A DNA stretch of 60,547 nt from Methanomicrobiales archaeon (GCA_015660865.1 JACTUA010000002.1:1-60547); one strand, 5' to 3'; positions 16,943 through 26,482 are shown, counted from the stretch's first letter. Notes: generated by a model not told the origin, from the sequence alone. Program-made: numbers and translations.

Positions 16943-17022
16943 TGAACCTATACATGGCCGTACAGAACGAATGGATCATGCGGTGGCGATCGAAAGAGAA
17001 GAGATACGAGGCAAAGTGGTGA
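16942..17022 (+). CDS. 26-codon micro-ORF repeating the K-subunit C-terminus
   Basis: ATG 16942 overlaps the K-type stop (TGATG). The 26-residue product repeats the last 20 residues of the K-type protein exactly (VQNEWIMR...EAKW), preceded by NLYMA in place of NLFEA. Within those 20 codons ten differ in DNA, all synonymously. This pattern argues that the peptide is, or until recently was, under protein-level selection. Either it is a translated separate tail peptide, or the remnant of a deleted second K-type gene. The stop is again followed by TGATG, 7 bp before the NifH-like start. Confidence 0.6.
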   Translation: MNLYMAVQNEWIMRWRSKEKRYEAKW

Positions 17023-17029
17023 TGCGGAG

Positions 17030-17878
17030 ATGAGGCAGATAGCAATTTACGGCAAGGGAGGGATCGGGAAGAGCACGATCGCCTCAAACGTCTCGGCGGC
17101 CCTGAACGAGATGGGCCTCTCGGTCATGCAGGTCGGCTGCGACCCCAAGAGGGACTCCACCCGTATCCTGGCTGGGGGACGGCTCATCCCCGCCGTCCTC
17201 GAGACCTACCGGGAGCAGCTGAGGGTCGGGAAGGACGAGTATGCGATGAAACTCGGGAGTATCGTCTATCAGACACCGAAGGGGCTGTACTGTGTCGAGG
17301 CAGGCGGGCCCGAACCCGGCGTGGGCTGTGCCGGAAGGGGGGTGCTCACCGCGCTCCAGATCCTGAAGGATCTCAAGGCGTTCGAGACCTACAAGATCGA
17401 TGTTGCCATCTACGATGTACTCGGCGACGTGGTCTGCGGGGGATTCGCCATGCCCATCAGGGAAGGGTTCGCGCGGGAGATCTACCTCGTTTGTTCCGGC
17501 GGTTTCATGAGCATCTATGCGGCAAACAATATCGCCCGGGCAATCCAGCGCCTCGCCCGCCGGGGTGACACCGGCCTTGCAGGAATCATCTGCAACAGCA
17601 ACGGCGACGAGGCCTTCGAGCGCGCCTTCGTCCCTGAGTTTGCGAGGCGCCTCGGAACCCCCTTCGTCCGGTATGTCCCGAGGAGCCTCGTCATCCAGGC
17701 CTGTGAATTTGAGGGAAAAGCCGTGGTGGAGCATTCTCCTGAGTCAGGAGAAGCCAGAATCTTCAGGGACCTGGCAAAGGCGATCATGGAGAATGATTCG
17801 CGGGTTATCCCGACACCGATGAACGACCTGGGTGAACTTGAGGAACTCTACCGCTCGTATCGAAACCGGCGTGCGTGA
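17030..17878 (+). CDS. NifH-like ATP-dependent reductase
   Basis: 282 aa. The Walker A GKGGIGKST is at residues 8-16, a switch region at VGCDPKRDSTR, and the 4Fe-4S ligands are C100 (GVGCAGRG) and C136 (DVVCGGFAMP). All key NifH motifs are present, including the Arg equivalent to the ADP-ribosylation site, so it should be a homodimeric Fe protein passing electrons to the D/K-type proteins. A typical Asp/Glu-rich C-terminus is replaced by a short tail (ELYRSYRNRRA). Placing H last, after D and K, differs from nifHDK order. It is not clearly CfbC, which works with a single D-type protein. Confidence 0.88.
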   Translation: MRQIAIYGKGGIGKSTIASNVSAALNEMGLSVMQVGCDPKRDSTRILAGGRLIPAVLETYREQLRVGKDEYAMKLGSIVYQTPKGLYCVEAGGPEPGVGCAGRGVLTALQILKDLKAFETYKIDVAIYDVLGDVVCGGFAMPIREGFAREIYLVCSGGFMSIYAANNIARAIQRLARRGDTGLAGIICNSNGDEAFERAFVPEFARRLGTPFVRYVPRSLVIQACEFEGKAVVEHSPESGEARIFRDLAKAIMENDSRVIPTPMNDLGELEELYRSYRNRRA

Positions 17879-17902
17879 GGGGCTTTTCTCTCGGAAGGAA
17901 AC

Positions 17903-17923
17903 CCCCGGAGGGACCTCCCGGGG
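17903..17923. terminator. GC hairpin between convergent genes
   Basis: CCCCGGAGG (17903-17911) pairs with CCTCC/GGGG (17914-17923), with one bulged C and a tight loop. It lies 25 bp after the NifH-like stop and 10 bp before the stop of the convergent methyltransferase gene, so it may act for both. No T-run follows. Confidence 0.4.
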
Positions 17924-17932
17924 ATACCCTGC

Positions 17933-18565
17933 TCACCGCCGTTCCGAGAGGGCATAGATCGCTTGGTGCGGCCCGTACTTGCCGCTGACTTTTATGGTCC
18001 GCAATTCCTTGATGGAGAAGTATGGCGAGAAGAGTTCACGTATCTCGGTTTCCGACGAGAAGTAGAGCACGGTCCCGATCGTGGTCTTCCTGAACTTTCC
18101 TTTCCCGCCGAACTGAGGATCCTCTTCGCTGAAGCAGACAGAGAGATACGTTGCCCCCGGATTCAGGATCTTATGAACATTCTTCACATAGGTTTCACGA
18201 TCCTCATGGAAGATATGGTGTAAGACCTCCCAGTCGTAGGCAAAATCGAAGGTCCCGTCCACTTCATGGAGATCGCCGAGGAGATCTGCGACGACAAAAC
18301 TGCACCTGATGCCCTGCTCTTCTGCTTTCTCTCTTGCGATCGCTATCGCCGTGGGGGAACCATCGACGCCGGTGACGTCAAACCCGACACTAGCAAGGTA
18401 AATTGCATAGTTGCCGGCTCCGCACCCGAGATCTATGGTCCTGCAGGGTTTGACTTTTCCGCTCGCGACAAGGTCAACAAGGGCATCAGGAGGGGTCTCG
18501 TTATTCCAGGGGATCTTATCGAGGGGCATCCGGCGATAGATCCCGTCGATGTCACCGGTTTTCAT
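17933..18565 (-). CDS. Class I SAM-dependent methyltransferase
   Basis: 210 aa. SAM motif I is LGCGAGNYAIYLA near residue 47, followed by the motif II acidic position (GVDGSPTAI) and FAYDWEVLHHIF at motif IV. It belongs to the broad Methyltransf_11/25 group with small-molecule or thiopurine-like substrates; the exact substrate is unknown. It is convergent with the nitrogenase-like cluster, so a link to that cluster is not implied. Confidence 0.82.
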   Translation of the reverse strand: MKTGDIDGIYRRMPLDKIPWNNETPPDALVDLVASGKVKPCRTIDLGCGAGNYAIYLASVGFDVTGVDGSPTAIAIAREKAEEQGIRCSFVVADLLGDLHEVDGTFDFAYDWEVLHHIFHEDRETYVKNVHKILNPGATYLSVCFSEEDPQFGGKGKFRKTTIGTVLYFSSETEIRELFSPYFSIKELRTIKVSGKYGPHQAIYALSERR

Positions 18566-18625
18566 GCAAACGGGCCTTATGAGAAGTGTGGGCCGGCCTC
18601 CCGAACATGATGGCCAGAGGAAAAG

Positions 18626-19573
18626 TTACCGGGGTGGCTGGTATCCCCCAGCCGGCTCCTTCGCCGCCTTCCCTGCGAGCTTTGCCTTCTCCTTCTGGTT
18701 CTCGAGATTCTGGGCGAGGGCGACCACGCCGGTCGTATCACCAAGGTTCATGGTAGAGAGCACCGATGCGGGAACGATGACGAGGGTCGGGTTGCCCGAC
18801 TTCAAGCCCTCGAAGAGCATGTTCATGGCTCTCAGGTGCAGTGCCGTCGGGTTGTCCTGGTAGGTCCTTGCCGCCTCCTCGAACTTCTGGGCAATCTGCT
18901 TCTCTGAATCACCGAGGATTACCCGGGCCTGGCGCTCCCGTTCGGCCTGGGCCTGCATGGACATCGCGTTCTGGAGCTCCTGGGGGATCAGGATATCCCG
19001 GATCTCCACCGACGATATGTTCACGCCCCACTGTTCGGTGCGAAGGTCGATGATGTGCTGGAGTTCCTTGTCGAGTTTCTCCCGGTTCTCGAGCATGTCG
19101 GCGAGCATCGACTTCCCGATCACCTCCCTGAGCGCGGTCTGGGATGCCCAGCTGATGGCGGTCCTGTAGTTCTCGACCGCAAGGGAGGCCTTCTCGGAGT
19201 CCACCACCTTCCAGAAGAGGACCGCCTCGACGTCCACGGGGACCGTGTCCTTGGTCAGGGTCTTCTCTGCCATGAAGGTGGTGGTGATGATCCGCAGGTC
19301 GATCCAGTATGCTACCCGGTCGACGAGGGGGATGATCAGGAACGGCCCCGGGCCCTTCAGCCCGAAGTACCGGCCGAGCCTGAGGACCACGGCCTTCTCC
19401 CACTGGTCGGCGATCTTGAACGATCCGGCGATGATGATGGCGATGATGCCCACCCAGATGGTTCCCCAGAACGTCGACGGGATATCCCTGCCCGAGAGGG
19501 TCCAGGCGAGCCATGCTCCCGGTATCGTGATGAGGAAGAAGATGAGGGTCTGGATTGAGGATGACTTCTCCAT
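18626..19573 (-). CDS. Slipin / stomatin-like SPFH-domain protein
   Basis: 315 aa. Two N-terminal membrane segments (residues 8-26 and 36-52) are followed by the SPFH/Band 7 domain (QWEKAVVLRLGRYFGLKGPG, then DVEAVLFWKV and WGVNISSVEIRDILIP) and a helical, coiled-coil C-terminal part (AERERQARVILGDSEK). This is the slipin subgroup found in many archaea, usually paired with an NfeD protease. No NfeD gene is adjacent. It probably organises membrane microdomains. The promoter is duplicated (see 19600-19637). Confidence 0.88.
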   Translation of the reverse strand: MEKSSSIQTLIFFLITIPGAWLAWTLSGRDIPSTFWGTIWVGIIAIIIAGSFKIADQWEKAVVLRLGRYFGLKGPGPFLIIPLVDRVAYWIDLRIITTTFMAEKTLTKDTVPVDVEAVLFWKVVDSEKASLAVENYRTAISWASQTALREVIGKSMLADMLENREKLDKELQHIIDLRTEQWGVNISSVEIRDILIPQELQNAMSMQAQAERERQARVILGDSEKQIAQKFEEAARTYQDNPTALHLRAMNMLFEGLKSGNPTLVIVPASVLSTMNLGDTTGVVALAQNLENQKEKAKLAGKAAKEPAGGYQPPR

Positions 19574-19597
19574 AGGTCAACTCTTTGTGCGGTTCAT

Positions 19598-19607
19598 CCA
19601 TATAAGG
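19598..19607 (-). promoter_or_regulatory. TATA box of the slipin gene
   Basis: On the reverse strand CCTTATATGG is centred 29 bp upstream of ATG 19573, so the transcript is probably leaderless. It is part of the tandem 19-bp repeat. Confidence 0.5.
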
Positions 19608-19637
19608 AGGTAGCAACGATATAAGGAGGTAGCAACG
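19600..19637. repeat. Tandem 19-bp direct repeat in the slipin promoter
   Basis: ATATAAGGAGGTAGCAACG occurs twice head-to-tail (19600-19618 and 19619-19637) with no differences. On the reverse strand each copy carries a TATA-like element with its upstream flank, so the promoter element itself is duplicated. Confidence 0.85.
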
Positions 19638-19802
19638 GCGGTCAGCAGGTGATGAGACCTTGTACAGAATTCGGAATGCGCGGGGGAGAACTCTTAATTA
19701 TAATTCCCTGGAATGAGACTTCCACCAACGGGGAACGCCCCGATGGCAATTCGTTCTTGTCCTTGAACATGGGACCGGGCCGGAGGCACAGGTTATCAAT
19801 TA

Positions 19803-19812
19803 TGTTATATAC
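19803..19812 (+). promoter_or_regulatory. TATA box of the kdp operon
   Basis: TGTTATATACC is centred near 19807. The predicted start near 19833 leaves a leader of about 74 nt before ATG 19907, unusually long for this window. Confidence 0.45.
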
Positions 19813-19837
19813 CGGCAATCTTCACGATGATACGGTG

Positions 19838-19864
19838 AGCTCTCTCTCATGAATGAGAAGAGCT
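19838..19864 (+). promoter_or_regulatory. Hairpin in the kdp leader
   Basis: AGCTCT and CTCAT (19838-19850) pair with ATGAG and AGAGCT (19853-19864), with a small internal bulge and a minimal loop. It lies in the predicted 5' leader and folds up two out-of-use ATG codons (19849 and 19853). A regulatory role is inference. Confidence 0.4.
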
Positions 19865-19906
19865 TCGGTGTGGAGGTGGTCCGTGGTGTTTCGGGAGATC
19901 GTTTCC

Positions 19907-22309
19907 ATGGGAAAAAAGCAGCTCAGGCCTGCGATAATCATCTTCCTCCTGCTCACCGTCCTGACAGGGCTCCTCTATCCCCTCGTGGTTACCGGTCTCG
20001 CCCAGCTGATCTTTCCATCCCAGGCAAACGGGAACCTGATCGAACATGATGGAAAGGTTGTCGGATCTGCACTGATCGGGCAGCCCTTCACATCACCCGG
20101 GTATTTCTGGGGCCGTCCCTCTGCAACATCCCCCGAACCGTACAACGCCGGATCCTCTTCGGGTTCCAACCTCGGCCCATCCAATCCTGCCCTCATCGAC
20201 GCGGTGAAAGCCCGGGTCGATGCGTTCCATGCGGCTGACCCGGCAAATACCCTGCCGATCCCAGTCGATCTCGTGACCGCTTCGGGAAGCGGCCTCGACC
20301 CTGACATCAGCGTTGCAGCCGCATACTATCAGGTTCCCCGGGTAGCGCGGGCCCGCAATCTGAGTGAGCAGGATCTCAACGCCCTCGTAGCCCTGCACAT
20401 CGAGGGCCGGCAGTTCGGGATCTTTGGCGAGCCCAGGGTGAACGTACTCTCCCTGAACCTTGCCGTCGATGACCTGGCCGCACACCGGATCTCCCTCCCA
20501 GAGCAGGCTTCTCAGGTCCCCCCCGGCAAATACACAGACGTGATCATCTTTGGCATGAGAGAGGCCGACTGGATCCAGCTCATCCTCTTCTTTGCCGTGG
20601 CAGCGGCGCTTATCGTCCCGCTCGGGGGATTTATGGCAGGGGTGTATACCGGGAAACCGACGTTCATCTCACCCGTCACCGATCCCATCGAAAGATGGCT
20701 TCTCTCCGCCTCGGGGGTGAAGGCCGATGAGGAGATGGACTGGAGGATGTTCGCCGTCGCGGTGATGATCTTCTCCGTCCTCTGCATCGTGGCTGTCTTC
20801 CTCCTCCAGGAGGTCCAGCAGTTCCTCCCGCTCAATCCTGCAGGCCTGGGTCCGGTTCCCTGGGATCTCTCCCTCAACACCGCGGTCAGCTTCGCAACCA
20901 ACACGAACTGGCAGTTCTACGTCCCTGAGACCACGGTCAGCTACCTGACCCAGATGGCCGGGCTCGCCGTGCAGAACTTTGCCTCTGCAGCAAAAGGCAT
21001 GGCCGTCCTCATCGCCCTCATCTACGCCTTCTCGCGGAGGTCAGCTTCCACCATCGGGAACTTCTGGGTGCTCCTCACAAGAAGCGTCATGATCCTCCTC
21101 CCGATCAGCCTGATCATCGCCCTCGTTCTCGTCTCGCAGGGGACCGTGCAGACCTTCAGCGGGCCGGTAACTGTCCCCCTCCTCGATCCAGTCAAGGACA
21201 GCTCCGGGAACCTGATCACCACCCAGACAATCTCCGTTGGGCCCGCCGCGTCGCAGATAGCCATCAAGATGCTCGGGACGAACGGCGGCGGTTTCTTCAA
21301 TGCCAACTCCGCTCATCCGTTCGAGAATCCGACCCCGTTCTCAAACTTCATCGAGAACCTCTCCCTCCTCATCATCGCCGCCGCGCTCTGCTACACGTTC
21401 GGGAGGATGATTGGGTCGGGGAGGAAAGGAATCGCCATCCTCACAGCGATGACCATCCTCTTCCTGCCCTTCGTCGGGATCGCCATCTGGTCAGAGGCGG
21501 GGGGGAATCCGGCGTTCACTTCCCTCGGGATCGACCAGAACCCGATGCATGCCCAGCCGGGGGGAAACATGGAGGGGAAGGAGGTGCGGTTCGGCATTGT
21601 GCCGTCGGCGTTATTCTCCGTCTCGACGACGGCAACCTCCTGCGGGGCCGTCAACTCGATGCACGATTCCTACATGCCCCTCGGGGGTCTTACCCAGCTC
21701 CTCCTTCTCCAGCTGGGTGAAGTGGTGTACGGCGGGGTCGGTTCCGGCCTGTACGGCATGCTCGTATTTGTCATCATCGCGATGTTCATCGCCGGCCTCA
21801 TGGTCGGGCGGACACCCGAGCTCTATGGCAAGAAGATCGAGCCCCGCGAGATGGCACTCGCGACCATCATCATCCTCATCCCCATCTTCCTGATCCTCAC
21901 GGGCTCGGCGATCGCGGTGATGACAGCCCTCGGAAGAGCCGCGGTCCTGAACCCCGGTCCCCACGGGTTCTCGGAGATCCTGTACGCATTCTCGTCCACA
22001 ACGGCGAACAACGGCAGCGCCTTTGCAGGGCTCTCGGCGAACCTTTTCTACAATCTCGCCACCGCCGTCACGATGTTCCTCGGGCGCTATGCGGTCACCA
22101 TCGTCACCCTCGCCCTGGCAGGCTCCCTGGTCACGAAGAAGATCGTACCTGTCAGCGAAGGGACGCTCCGAGACCACCGCCCGCTCTTCATCCTCTGGGT
22201 CGTCTTCGTCGTGCTCATCATCGGTGCTCTCAGTTTCTTCCCGGCGCTCTCCCTCGGGCCCGTTATCGAATACCTGATCCAGATCGGGAGGGGCGTGATC
22301 CATGTCTGA
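19907..22309 (+). CDS. kdpA: KdpC-KdpA fusion, K+-transporting ATPase C and A subunits
   Basis: 800 aa. Residues 1-190 are a complete KdpC: an N-terminal membrane helix (10-34), [34 protein letters not shown] with [12 protein letters not shown], and [14 protein letters not shown] ~20-residue linker leads into a complete KdpA (211-800) with about ten helices and the K+-selectivity segments [30 protein letters not shown] and ANNGSAFAG. KdpABC subunits are normally separate, in order A-B-C. KdpC's C-terminal domain and KdpA's N-terminus are both on the outer face, so the fusion is topologically sound. ATG 19907 has GGGAGA at good distance; upstream ATG 19853 would add 18 atypical residues. Confidence 0.92.
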   Translation: MGKKQLRPAIIIFLLLTVLTGLLYPLVVTGLAQLIFPSQANGNLIEHDGKVVGSALIGQPFTSPGYFWGRPSATSPEPYNAGSSSGSNLGPSNPALIDAVKARVDAFHAADPANTLPIPVDLVTASGSGLDPDISVAAAYYQVPRVARARNLSEQDLNALVALHIEGRQFGIFGEPRVNVLSLNLAVDDLAAHRISLPEQASQVPPGKYTDVIIFGMREADWIQLILFFAVAAALIVPLGGFMAGVYTGKPTFISPVTDPIERWLLSASGVKADEEMDWRMFAVAVMIFSVLCIVAVFLLQEVQQFLPLNPAGLGPVPWDLSLNTAVSFATNTNWQFYVPETTVSYLTQMAGLAVQNFASAAKGMAVLIALIYAFSRRSASTIGNFWVLLTRSVMILLPISLIIALVLVSQGTVQTFSGPVTVPLLDPVKDSSGNLITTQTISVGPAASQIAIKMLGTNGGGFFNANSAHPFENPTPFSNFIENLSLLIIAAALCYTFGRMIGSGRKGIAILTAMTILFLPFVGIAIWSEAGGNPAFTSLGIDQNPMHAQPGGNMEGKEVRFGIVPSALFSVSTTATSCGAVNSMHDSYMPLGGLTQLLLLQLGEVVYGGVGSGLYGMLVFVIIAMFIAGLMVGRTPELYGKKIEPREMALATIIILIPIFLILTGSAIAVMTALGRAAVLNPGPHGFSEILYAFSSTTANNGSAFAGLSANLFYNLATAVTMFLGRYAVTIVTLALAGSLVTKKIVPVSEGTLRDHRPLFILWVVFVVLIIGALSFFPALSLGPVIEYLIQIGRGVIHV

Positions 22310-24404
22310 ACCAGTGGGCGCAAAGAATCCAGCGGTGAACCAGTCCGCCCTCTACAAGCGCGCCATCATCGACTCGGTGATCAAGCTCGACCCGAGGACC
22401 CTGTATCGGAATGTGGTGATGTTCGTCGTTGAGATCGGGAGCGTGCTCACCACTCTTCTCTGGCTGCAGGCACTGGCCGGGCATGGTGAGGCGCCTGCAG
22501 GGTTCATCGGCGCGATCGCGGCCTGGCTCTGGTTCACGGTCCTCTTCGCCAACTTCGCCGAGGCGCTCGCAGAGGGCAGGGGCAAGGCGCAGGCCGAGGC
22601 GCTTCGCAGGATGAGGCAGGATACGGCGGCCAAGAGACTGAATCCTGAGTGCAGGTTCGAAAAAGGGAAGGAGGCTGTTCCCTGGGATTACACGGTCGTC
22701 TCCTCATCACAGCTTCGAAAGGGGGACGAATTCTACGTCGTGGCAGGGGATACCATCCCGGTCGATGGCGAGGTGATCGAGGGCATCGCGTCTGTGAACG
22801 AGAGTGCCATCACCGGCGAGAGCGCACCGGTCATCAGGGAGTCTGGTGAAGAACGGAGTGCAGTAACCGGCGGCACCACTATCCTCTCGGACTGGCTCAT
22901 TGTGCGGGTGAGCGCAAACCCCGGCGAAGGGTTCCTGGACCACATGATCAGCCTCGTGGAGGGAGCAAAGAGGCAGAAGACCCCGAACGAGATTGCCCTC
23001 AACATTCTCCTTATCGGGCTGACCGCGGTCTTCATTGTGGTCTGTGGATCCCTCTGGGCGTTCTCGGTGTACAGCGTTCAGGTCGCAGGGGCAGGGGTCC
23101 CTGTAACGATCACCGTACTTGTCGCCCTCCTCGTCTGCCTTATGCCTACAACCATCGGCGGGCTGCTGAGCGCGATCGGAATTGCCGGAATGGACCGGCT
23201 TATCCAGCGGAATGTCATCACCACATCAGGAAGGGCAATCGAGGCAGCGGGGGATGTTGATGTCCTGCTCCTTGACAAGACTGGCACCATTACCCTCGGG
23301 AACCGGCAGGCCGTGGAACTGATCCCTGTCGACGGTACCGATATCATGGAGCTTGCGGAGGTGTCGCAGCTTGCCTCCCTGGCCGATGAAACACCTGAGG
23401 GGAGGAGTATCGTTGTGCTCGTGAAGGAGCGATACGGGCTCAGGGGCAGGACCGTGGGTCCTTCCGAATCTGTCCCCGGGATGCAGTTCATTCCCTTCTC
23501 CAGCCACACCAGGATGAGCGGGGTCAATCACGGGGAGATCCAGATCAGAAAAGGTGCGGCGGACGTGATGTATGCCCACATCAGGGCAAGCGGCAATACG
23601 GTCTCCGACCAGCTGAAGAAGGAAGTGGATGCCATTGCTGGTGCAGGGGGAACCCCCCTCATCGTCTCGAAGAGCGGTAGGGCCCTCGGCGTCATCAACC
23701 TGAAGGACATTGTGAAGGGCGGGATAAAGGAGCGGTTCCTCCAGATCCGCAGGATGGGCATTAAGACCGTTATGATAACCGGTGACAACCGGCTCACCGC
23801 GGCAACCATTGCCGCCGAAGCGGGTGTCGATGATTTTCTTGCTCAGGCGAACCCGGAGAACAAGCTGAAGCTGATCCGGGAATACCAGACCGGCGGGAGG
23901 ATGGTTGCCATGACCGGCGATGGCACGAATGATGCCCCGGCCCTCGCGCAGGCCGATGTGGCCGTTGCCATGAACACAGGCACGCAACCTGCCCGGGAAG
24001 CGGCGAACATGATCGACCTTGATAGCAACCCCACAAAACTCATCGATATCGTGGAGATCGGGAAACAGCTCCTCATGACCCGGGGGGCGCTCACCACCTT
24101 CTCCATCGCAAACGACATCGCCAAGTATTTTGCCATCATTCCAGCGGCATTCGTCTCCACGTACCCTGCTCTCGCCGCTCTGAATGTCATGGGACTTCAG
24201 CACGCGGTCCTCTCCGCAGTGATCTTCAATGCCCTCATCATCGTTGCCCTCATACCCCTTGCGCTGCGTGGTGTGAGCTACCGGCCCATGTCTGCGGAGG
24301 AGGCGCTTAGGAACAACATCATCATCTACGGGATCGGTGGGGTTATTGCACCGTTCATCGGAATAAAGATCATCGATATCCTGCTCGTGATGATGGGAGC
24401 GTAA
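22302..24404 (+). CDS. kdpB: K+-transporting P-type ATPase subunit KdpB
   Basis: 700 aa, normal length. The phosphorylation motif DKTGT has the catalytic Asp at D325. The actuator loop TGES is at 171-174, the region where KdpB is inhibited by serine phosphorylation in E. coli. The hinge TGDNRLTA and [12 protein letters not shown] are intact. It couples ATP hydrolysis to K+ uptake through KdpA. It overlaps the kdpCA gene by 8 bp, so the two are translationally coupled. Confidence 0.96.
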   Translation: MSEPVGAKNPAVNQSALYKRAIIDSVIKLDPRTLYRNVVMFVVEIGSVLTTLLWLQALAGHGEAPAGFIGAIAAWLWFTVLFANFAEALAEGRGKAQAEALRRMRQDTAAKRLNPECRFEKGKEAVPWDYTVVSSSQLRKGDEFYVVAGDTIPVDGEVIEGIASVNESAITGESAPVIRESGEERSAVTGGTTILSDWLIVRVSANPGEGFLDHMISLVEGAKRQKTPNEIALNILLIGLTAVFIVVCGSLWAFSVYSVQVAGAGVPVTITVLVALLVCLMPTTIGGLLSAIGIAGMDRLIQRNVITTSGRAIEAAGDVDVLLLDKTGTITLGNRQAVELIPVDGTDIMELAEVSQLASLADETPEGRSIVVLVKERYGLRGRTVGPSESVPGMQFIPFSSHTRMSGVNHGEIQIRKGAADVMYAHIRASGNTVSDQLKKEVDAIAGAGGTPLIVSKSGRALGVINLKDIVKGGIKERFLQIRRMGIKTVMITGDNRLTAATIAAEAGVDDFLAQANPENKLKLIREYQTGGRMVAMTGDGTNDAPALAQADVAVAMNTGTQPAREAANMIDLDSNPTKLIDIVEIGKQLLMTRGALTTFSIANDIAKYFAIIPAAFVSTYPALAALNVMGLQHAVLSAVIFNALIIVALIPLALRGVSYRPMSAEEALRNNIIIYGIGGVIAPFIGIKIIDILLVMMGA

Positions 24405-24415
24405 CGGGAATCCTT

Positions 24416-26413
24416 ATGGCACTCAACTCCGATCTCCGCCCTGACCCGGATCTCCTTCTCGCCCGGGTCCAGGAGGAGGAGCGACGGAAACACAGGGGAA
24501 AACTGAAGATCTTCCTCGGGTACGCCGCGGGCGTCGGGAAGACCTACGAGATGCTGAAGGCAGCCCACCTCAGGAAGGATGAGGGTATCGATGTCAGGAT
24601 CGGGTATGTCGAAACCCATGGCAGGCCGGAGACGGATGCACTCCTCGAAGGGCTCACCATCATCCCGAAGAAGCTGGTGGAGTACCGGGGGGTGACCCTC
24701 CAGGAACTGGACCTCGATGCCGTCCTTTCCGCCTCTCCCCGGCTCGTCCTCGTCGATGAACTCGCCCACACGAATGCACCCGGGTCACGCCACCCGAAAC
24801 GGTACCAGGACGTCGAGGAGATCCTGGACGCCGGTATCGATGTCTATACAACCCTGAATATCCAGCATCTCGAGAGCCTCAACGACGTCGTGGCCCAGAT
24901 CTCCGGAGTGCTCGTCCGCGAGACCATTCCGGACCGGGTCATCGATGAGGCCACCGAGCTCGAGATTGTCGATCTCCCGCCACCCGAACTCCTCCAGCGG
25001 CTCAGGGATGGGAAGGTGTATGTTCCCGAGCTCGTTGCAAACGCCATCGACCGGTTCTTCAAGGAGGGCAACCTGTATGCCCTCCGGGAGCTCACGCTCC
25101 GACGCACCGCGGAACGGATCGACGAACAGATGCTCGCCTATATGCAGACCCATGCGATCCCCGGGCCCTGGGCTGCGGTTGAGAGCATCCTCGTCTGCGT
25201 GGGCCCAAGCCCCCTCTCGGAACGGCTCGTGAGGATTGCCCGCCGCCAGGCAGACCGCATGAATGCCCGCTGGACTGCCATCTATATCGAAACACCGTCC
25301 CACCACCGGCTCTCGAAGCGATCAAAGGAACAGATCTGGCGTTCCCTCCAGCTCGCAGAGAAGATGGGAGCCAAGACCGCGACGGTCTTCGGGCTCAACG
25401 TGGCATATGCAGCCATCGACTATGCCAGGAAACACAATATCACGCGGATCCTCATCGGGAAGACCCTGCGGCCGCGGTGGCAGGAGTTCCTCTTCGGCTC
25501 GGTGGTGGACCAGCTCATCCACAACAGCGGGACCATCGATGTCTATGTCATCAGCAGCAGCGAGGTGGCGCCGGAGAAGCCTGCAGATATGGAACCCCTC
25601 CTCCCGGTCTCCCCGCCCCGGAGCTATATAGACAGCCTGGTTCTCGTGATCCTGATCACGGTCCTGGGATGGCTGGTCAGGCCATTCATCTCGCCCACGA
25701 ACCTTGTGATGTTCTACATGCTGGCAGTCGTGATATCGGCATTCCGGTGGGGGCTGCGCCCCGCGATCCTTACCGCGGTCCTCGGGATACTGGCATTTGA
25801 TTTCTTCTTTGTCGCTCCTAATTTCAGTTTCAGGGTGAGCGATACCGAATATGTCATCACCTTTGCCGGATTCGTCGCTGTTGGTACACTCATCAGCCTT
25901 CTTGTCGCACGGGTTCGTGACCATGCCATTGCAGTGCAGACCCGGGATAATGAGACGAGTACCCTCTATGCACTCTCGCAGGATCTCGCGATTGCGGTGG
26001 ATGTCGATTCCATCATCCTTGCAGTCTCAACCCAGATCAATGACATATTCCAGTGGAAGAGCGCGTTTCTGCTGCCAGAGGAGGACAGGCTGTTGATACA
26101 CACGGCAAGCCTCGGGCTTATCCTCGACGACGACGAGATGGCGGTCGCGACCTGGGCATACCGACACAGGGCGATAGCCGGATATGATACCGATACGCTC
26201 CCCGGATCCAGGCTCCGCTACATACCGATCCAGAGTTCCAGGGCGATACTTGGGGTCATAGGCGTGAAACCGGCGGAACCCAAGGGGGTCATCACACCGG
26301 AACAGGAACGGATCCTCCTTGCGTTCGCGAACCAGACAGCCATCGCCCTGGAGCGGGTGAACCTGGCAAGGACTGTAGCGGAGAGTCCGAAAACCGTGCC
26401 GGGGAGCACCTGA
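24416..26413 (+). CDS. kdpD: KdpD-like sensor lacking the histidine kinase domain
   Basis: 665 aa. The N-terminal KdpD domain (about 20-230) has Walker A GYAAGVGKT and Walker B-like LVLVDELAHTN. It is followed by a UspA-like domain (about 250-375), four membrane helices of the DUF4118 type (about 400-505), and a GAF-like domain to the end. E. coli KdpD is about 890 aa because a HisKA-HATPase unit follows, and none is present here. No KdpE response regulator follows either. It lies 11 bp after kdpB. The protein may regulate transporter activity by contact or by ligand (K+, or c-di-AMP as in some bacterial KdpD); this is inference. Confidence 0.88.
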   Translation: MALNSDLRPDPDLLLARVQEEERRKHRGKLKIFLGYAAGVGKTYEMLKAAHLRKDEGIDVRIGYVETHGRPETDALLEGLTIIPKKLVEYRGVTLQELDLDAVLSASPRLVLVDELAHTNAPGSRHPKRYQDVEEILDAGIDVYTTLNIQHLESLNDVVAQISGVLVRETIPDRVIDEATELEIVDLPPPELLQRLRDGKVYVPELVANAIDRFFKEGNLYALRELTLRRTAERIDEQMLAYMQTHAIPGPWAAVESILVCVGPSPLSERLVRIARRQADRMNARWTAIYIETPSHHRLSKRSKEQIWRSLQLAEKMGAKTATVFGLNVAYAAIDYARKHNITRILIGKTLRPRWQEFLFGSVVDQLIHNSGTIDVYVISSSEVAPEKPADMEPLLPVSPPRSYIDSLVLVILITVLGWLVRPFISPTNLVMFYMLAVVISAFRWGLRPAILTAVLGILAFDFFFVAPNFSFRVSDTEYVITFAGFVAVGTLISLLVARVRDHAIAVQTRDNETSTLYALSQDLAIAVDVDSIILAVSTQINDIFQWKSAFLLPEEDRLLIHTASLGLILDDDEMAVATWAYRHRAIAGYDTDTLPGSRLRYIPIQSSRAILGVIGVKPAEPKGVITPEQERILLAFANQTAIALERVNLARTVAESPKTVPGST

Positions 26414-26482
26414 CACCGGTACGTTTCAGGTCTCGTCACCCACGAATACCTCAAGTTTGCTGTCGGGCAGCGACCGAAAAAC

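Noticed and set aside
14182-17878. True molybdenum nitrogenase or F430 CfbCD
   Set aside because: The cofactor His and the catalytic His region are missing, and NifEN/NifB are not in the window. CfbCD would have one D-type protein, whereas here there are two.
24416-26413. Complete KdpD histidine kinase
   Set aside because: The frame stops after the GAF-like domain. No H-box or N/G-box follows, and none was found in the other frames downstream.
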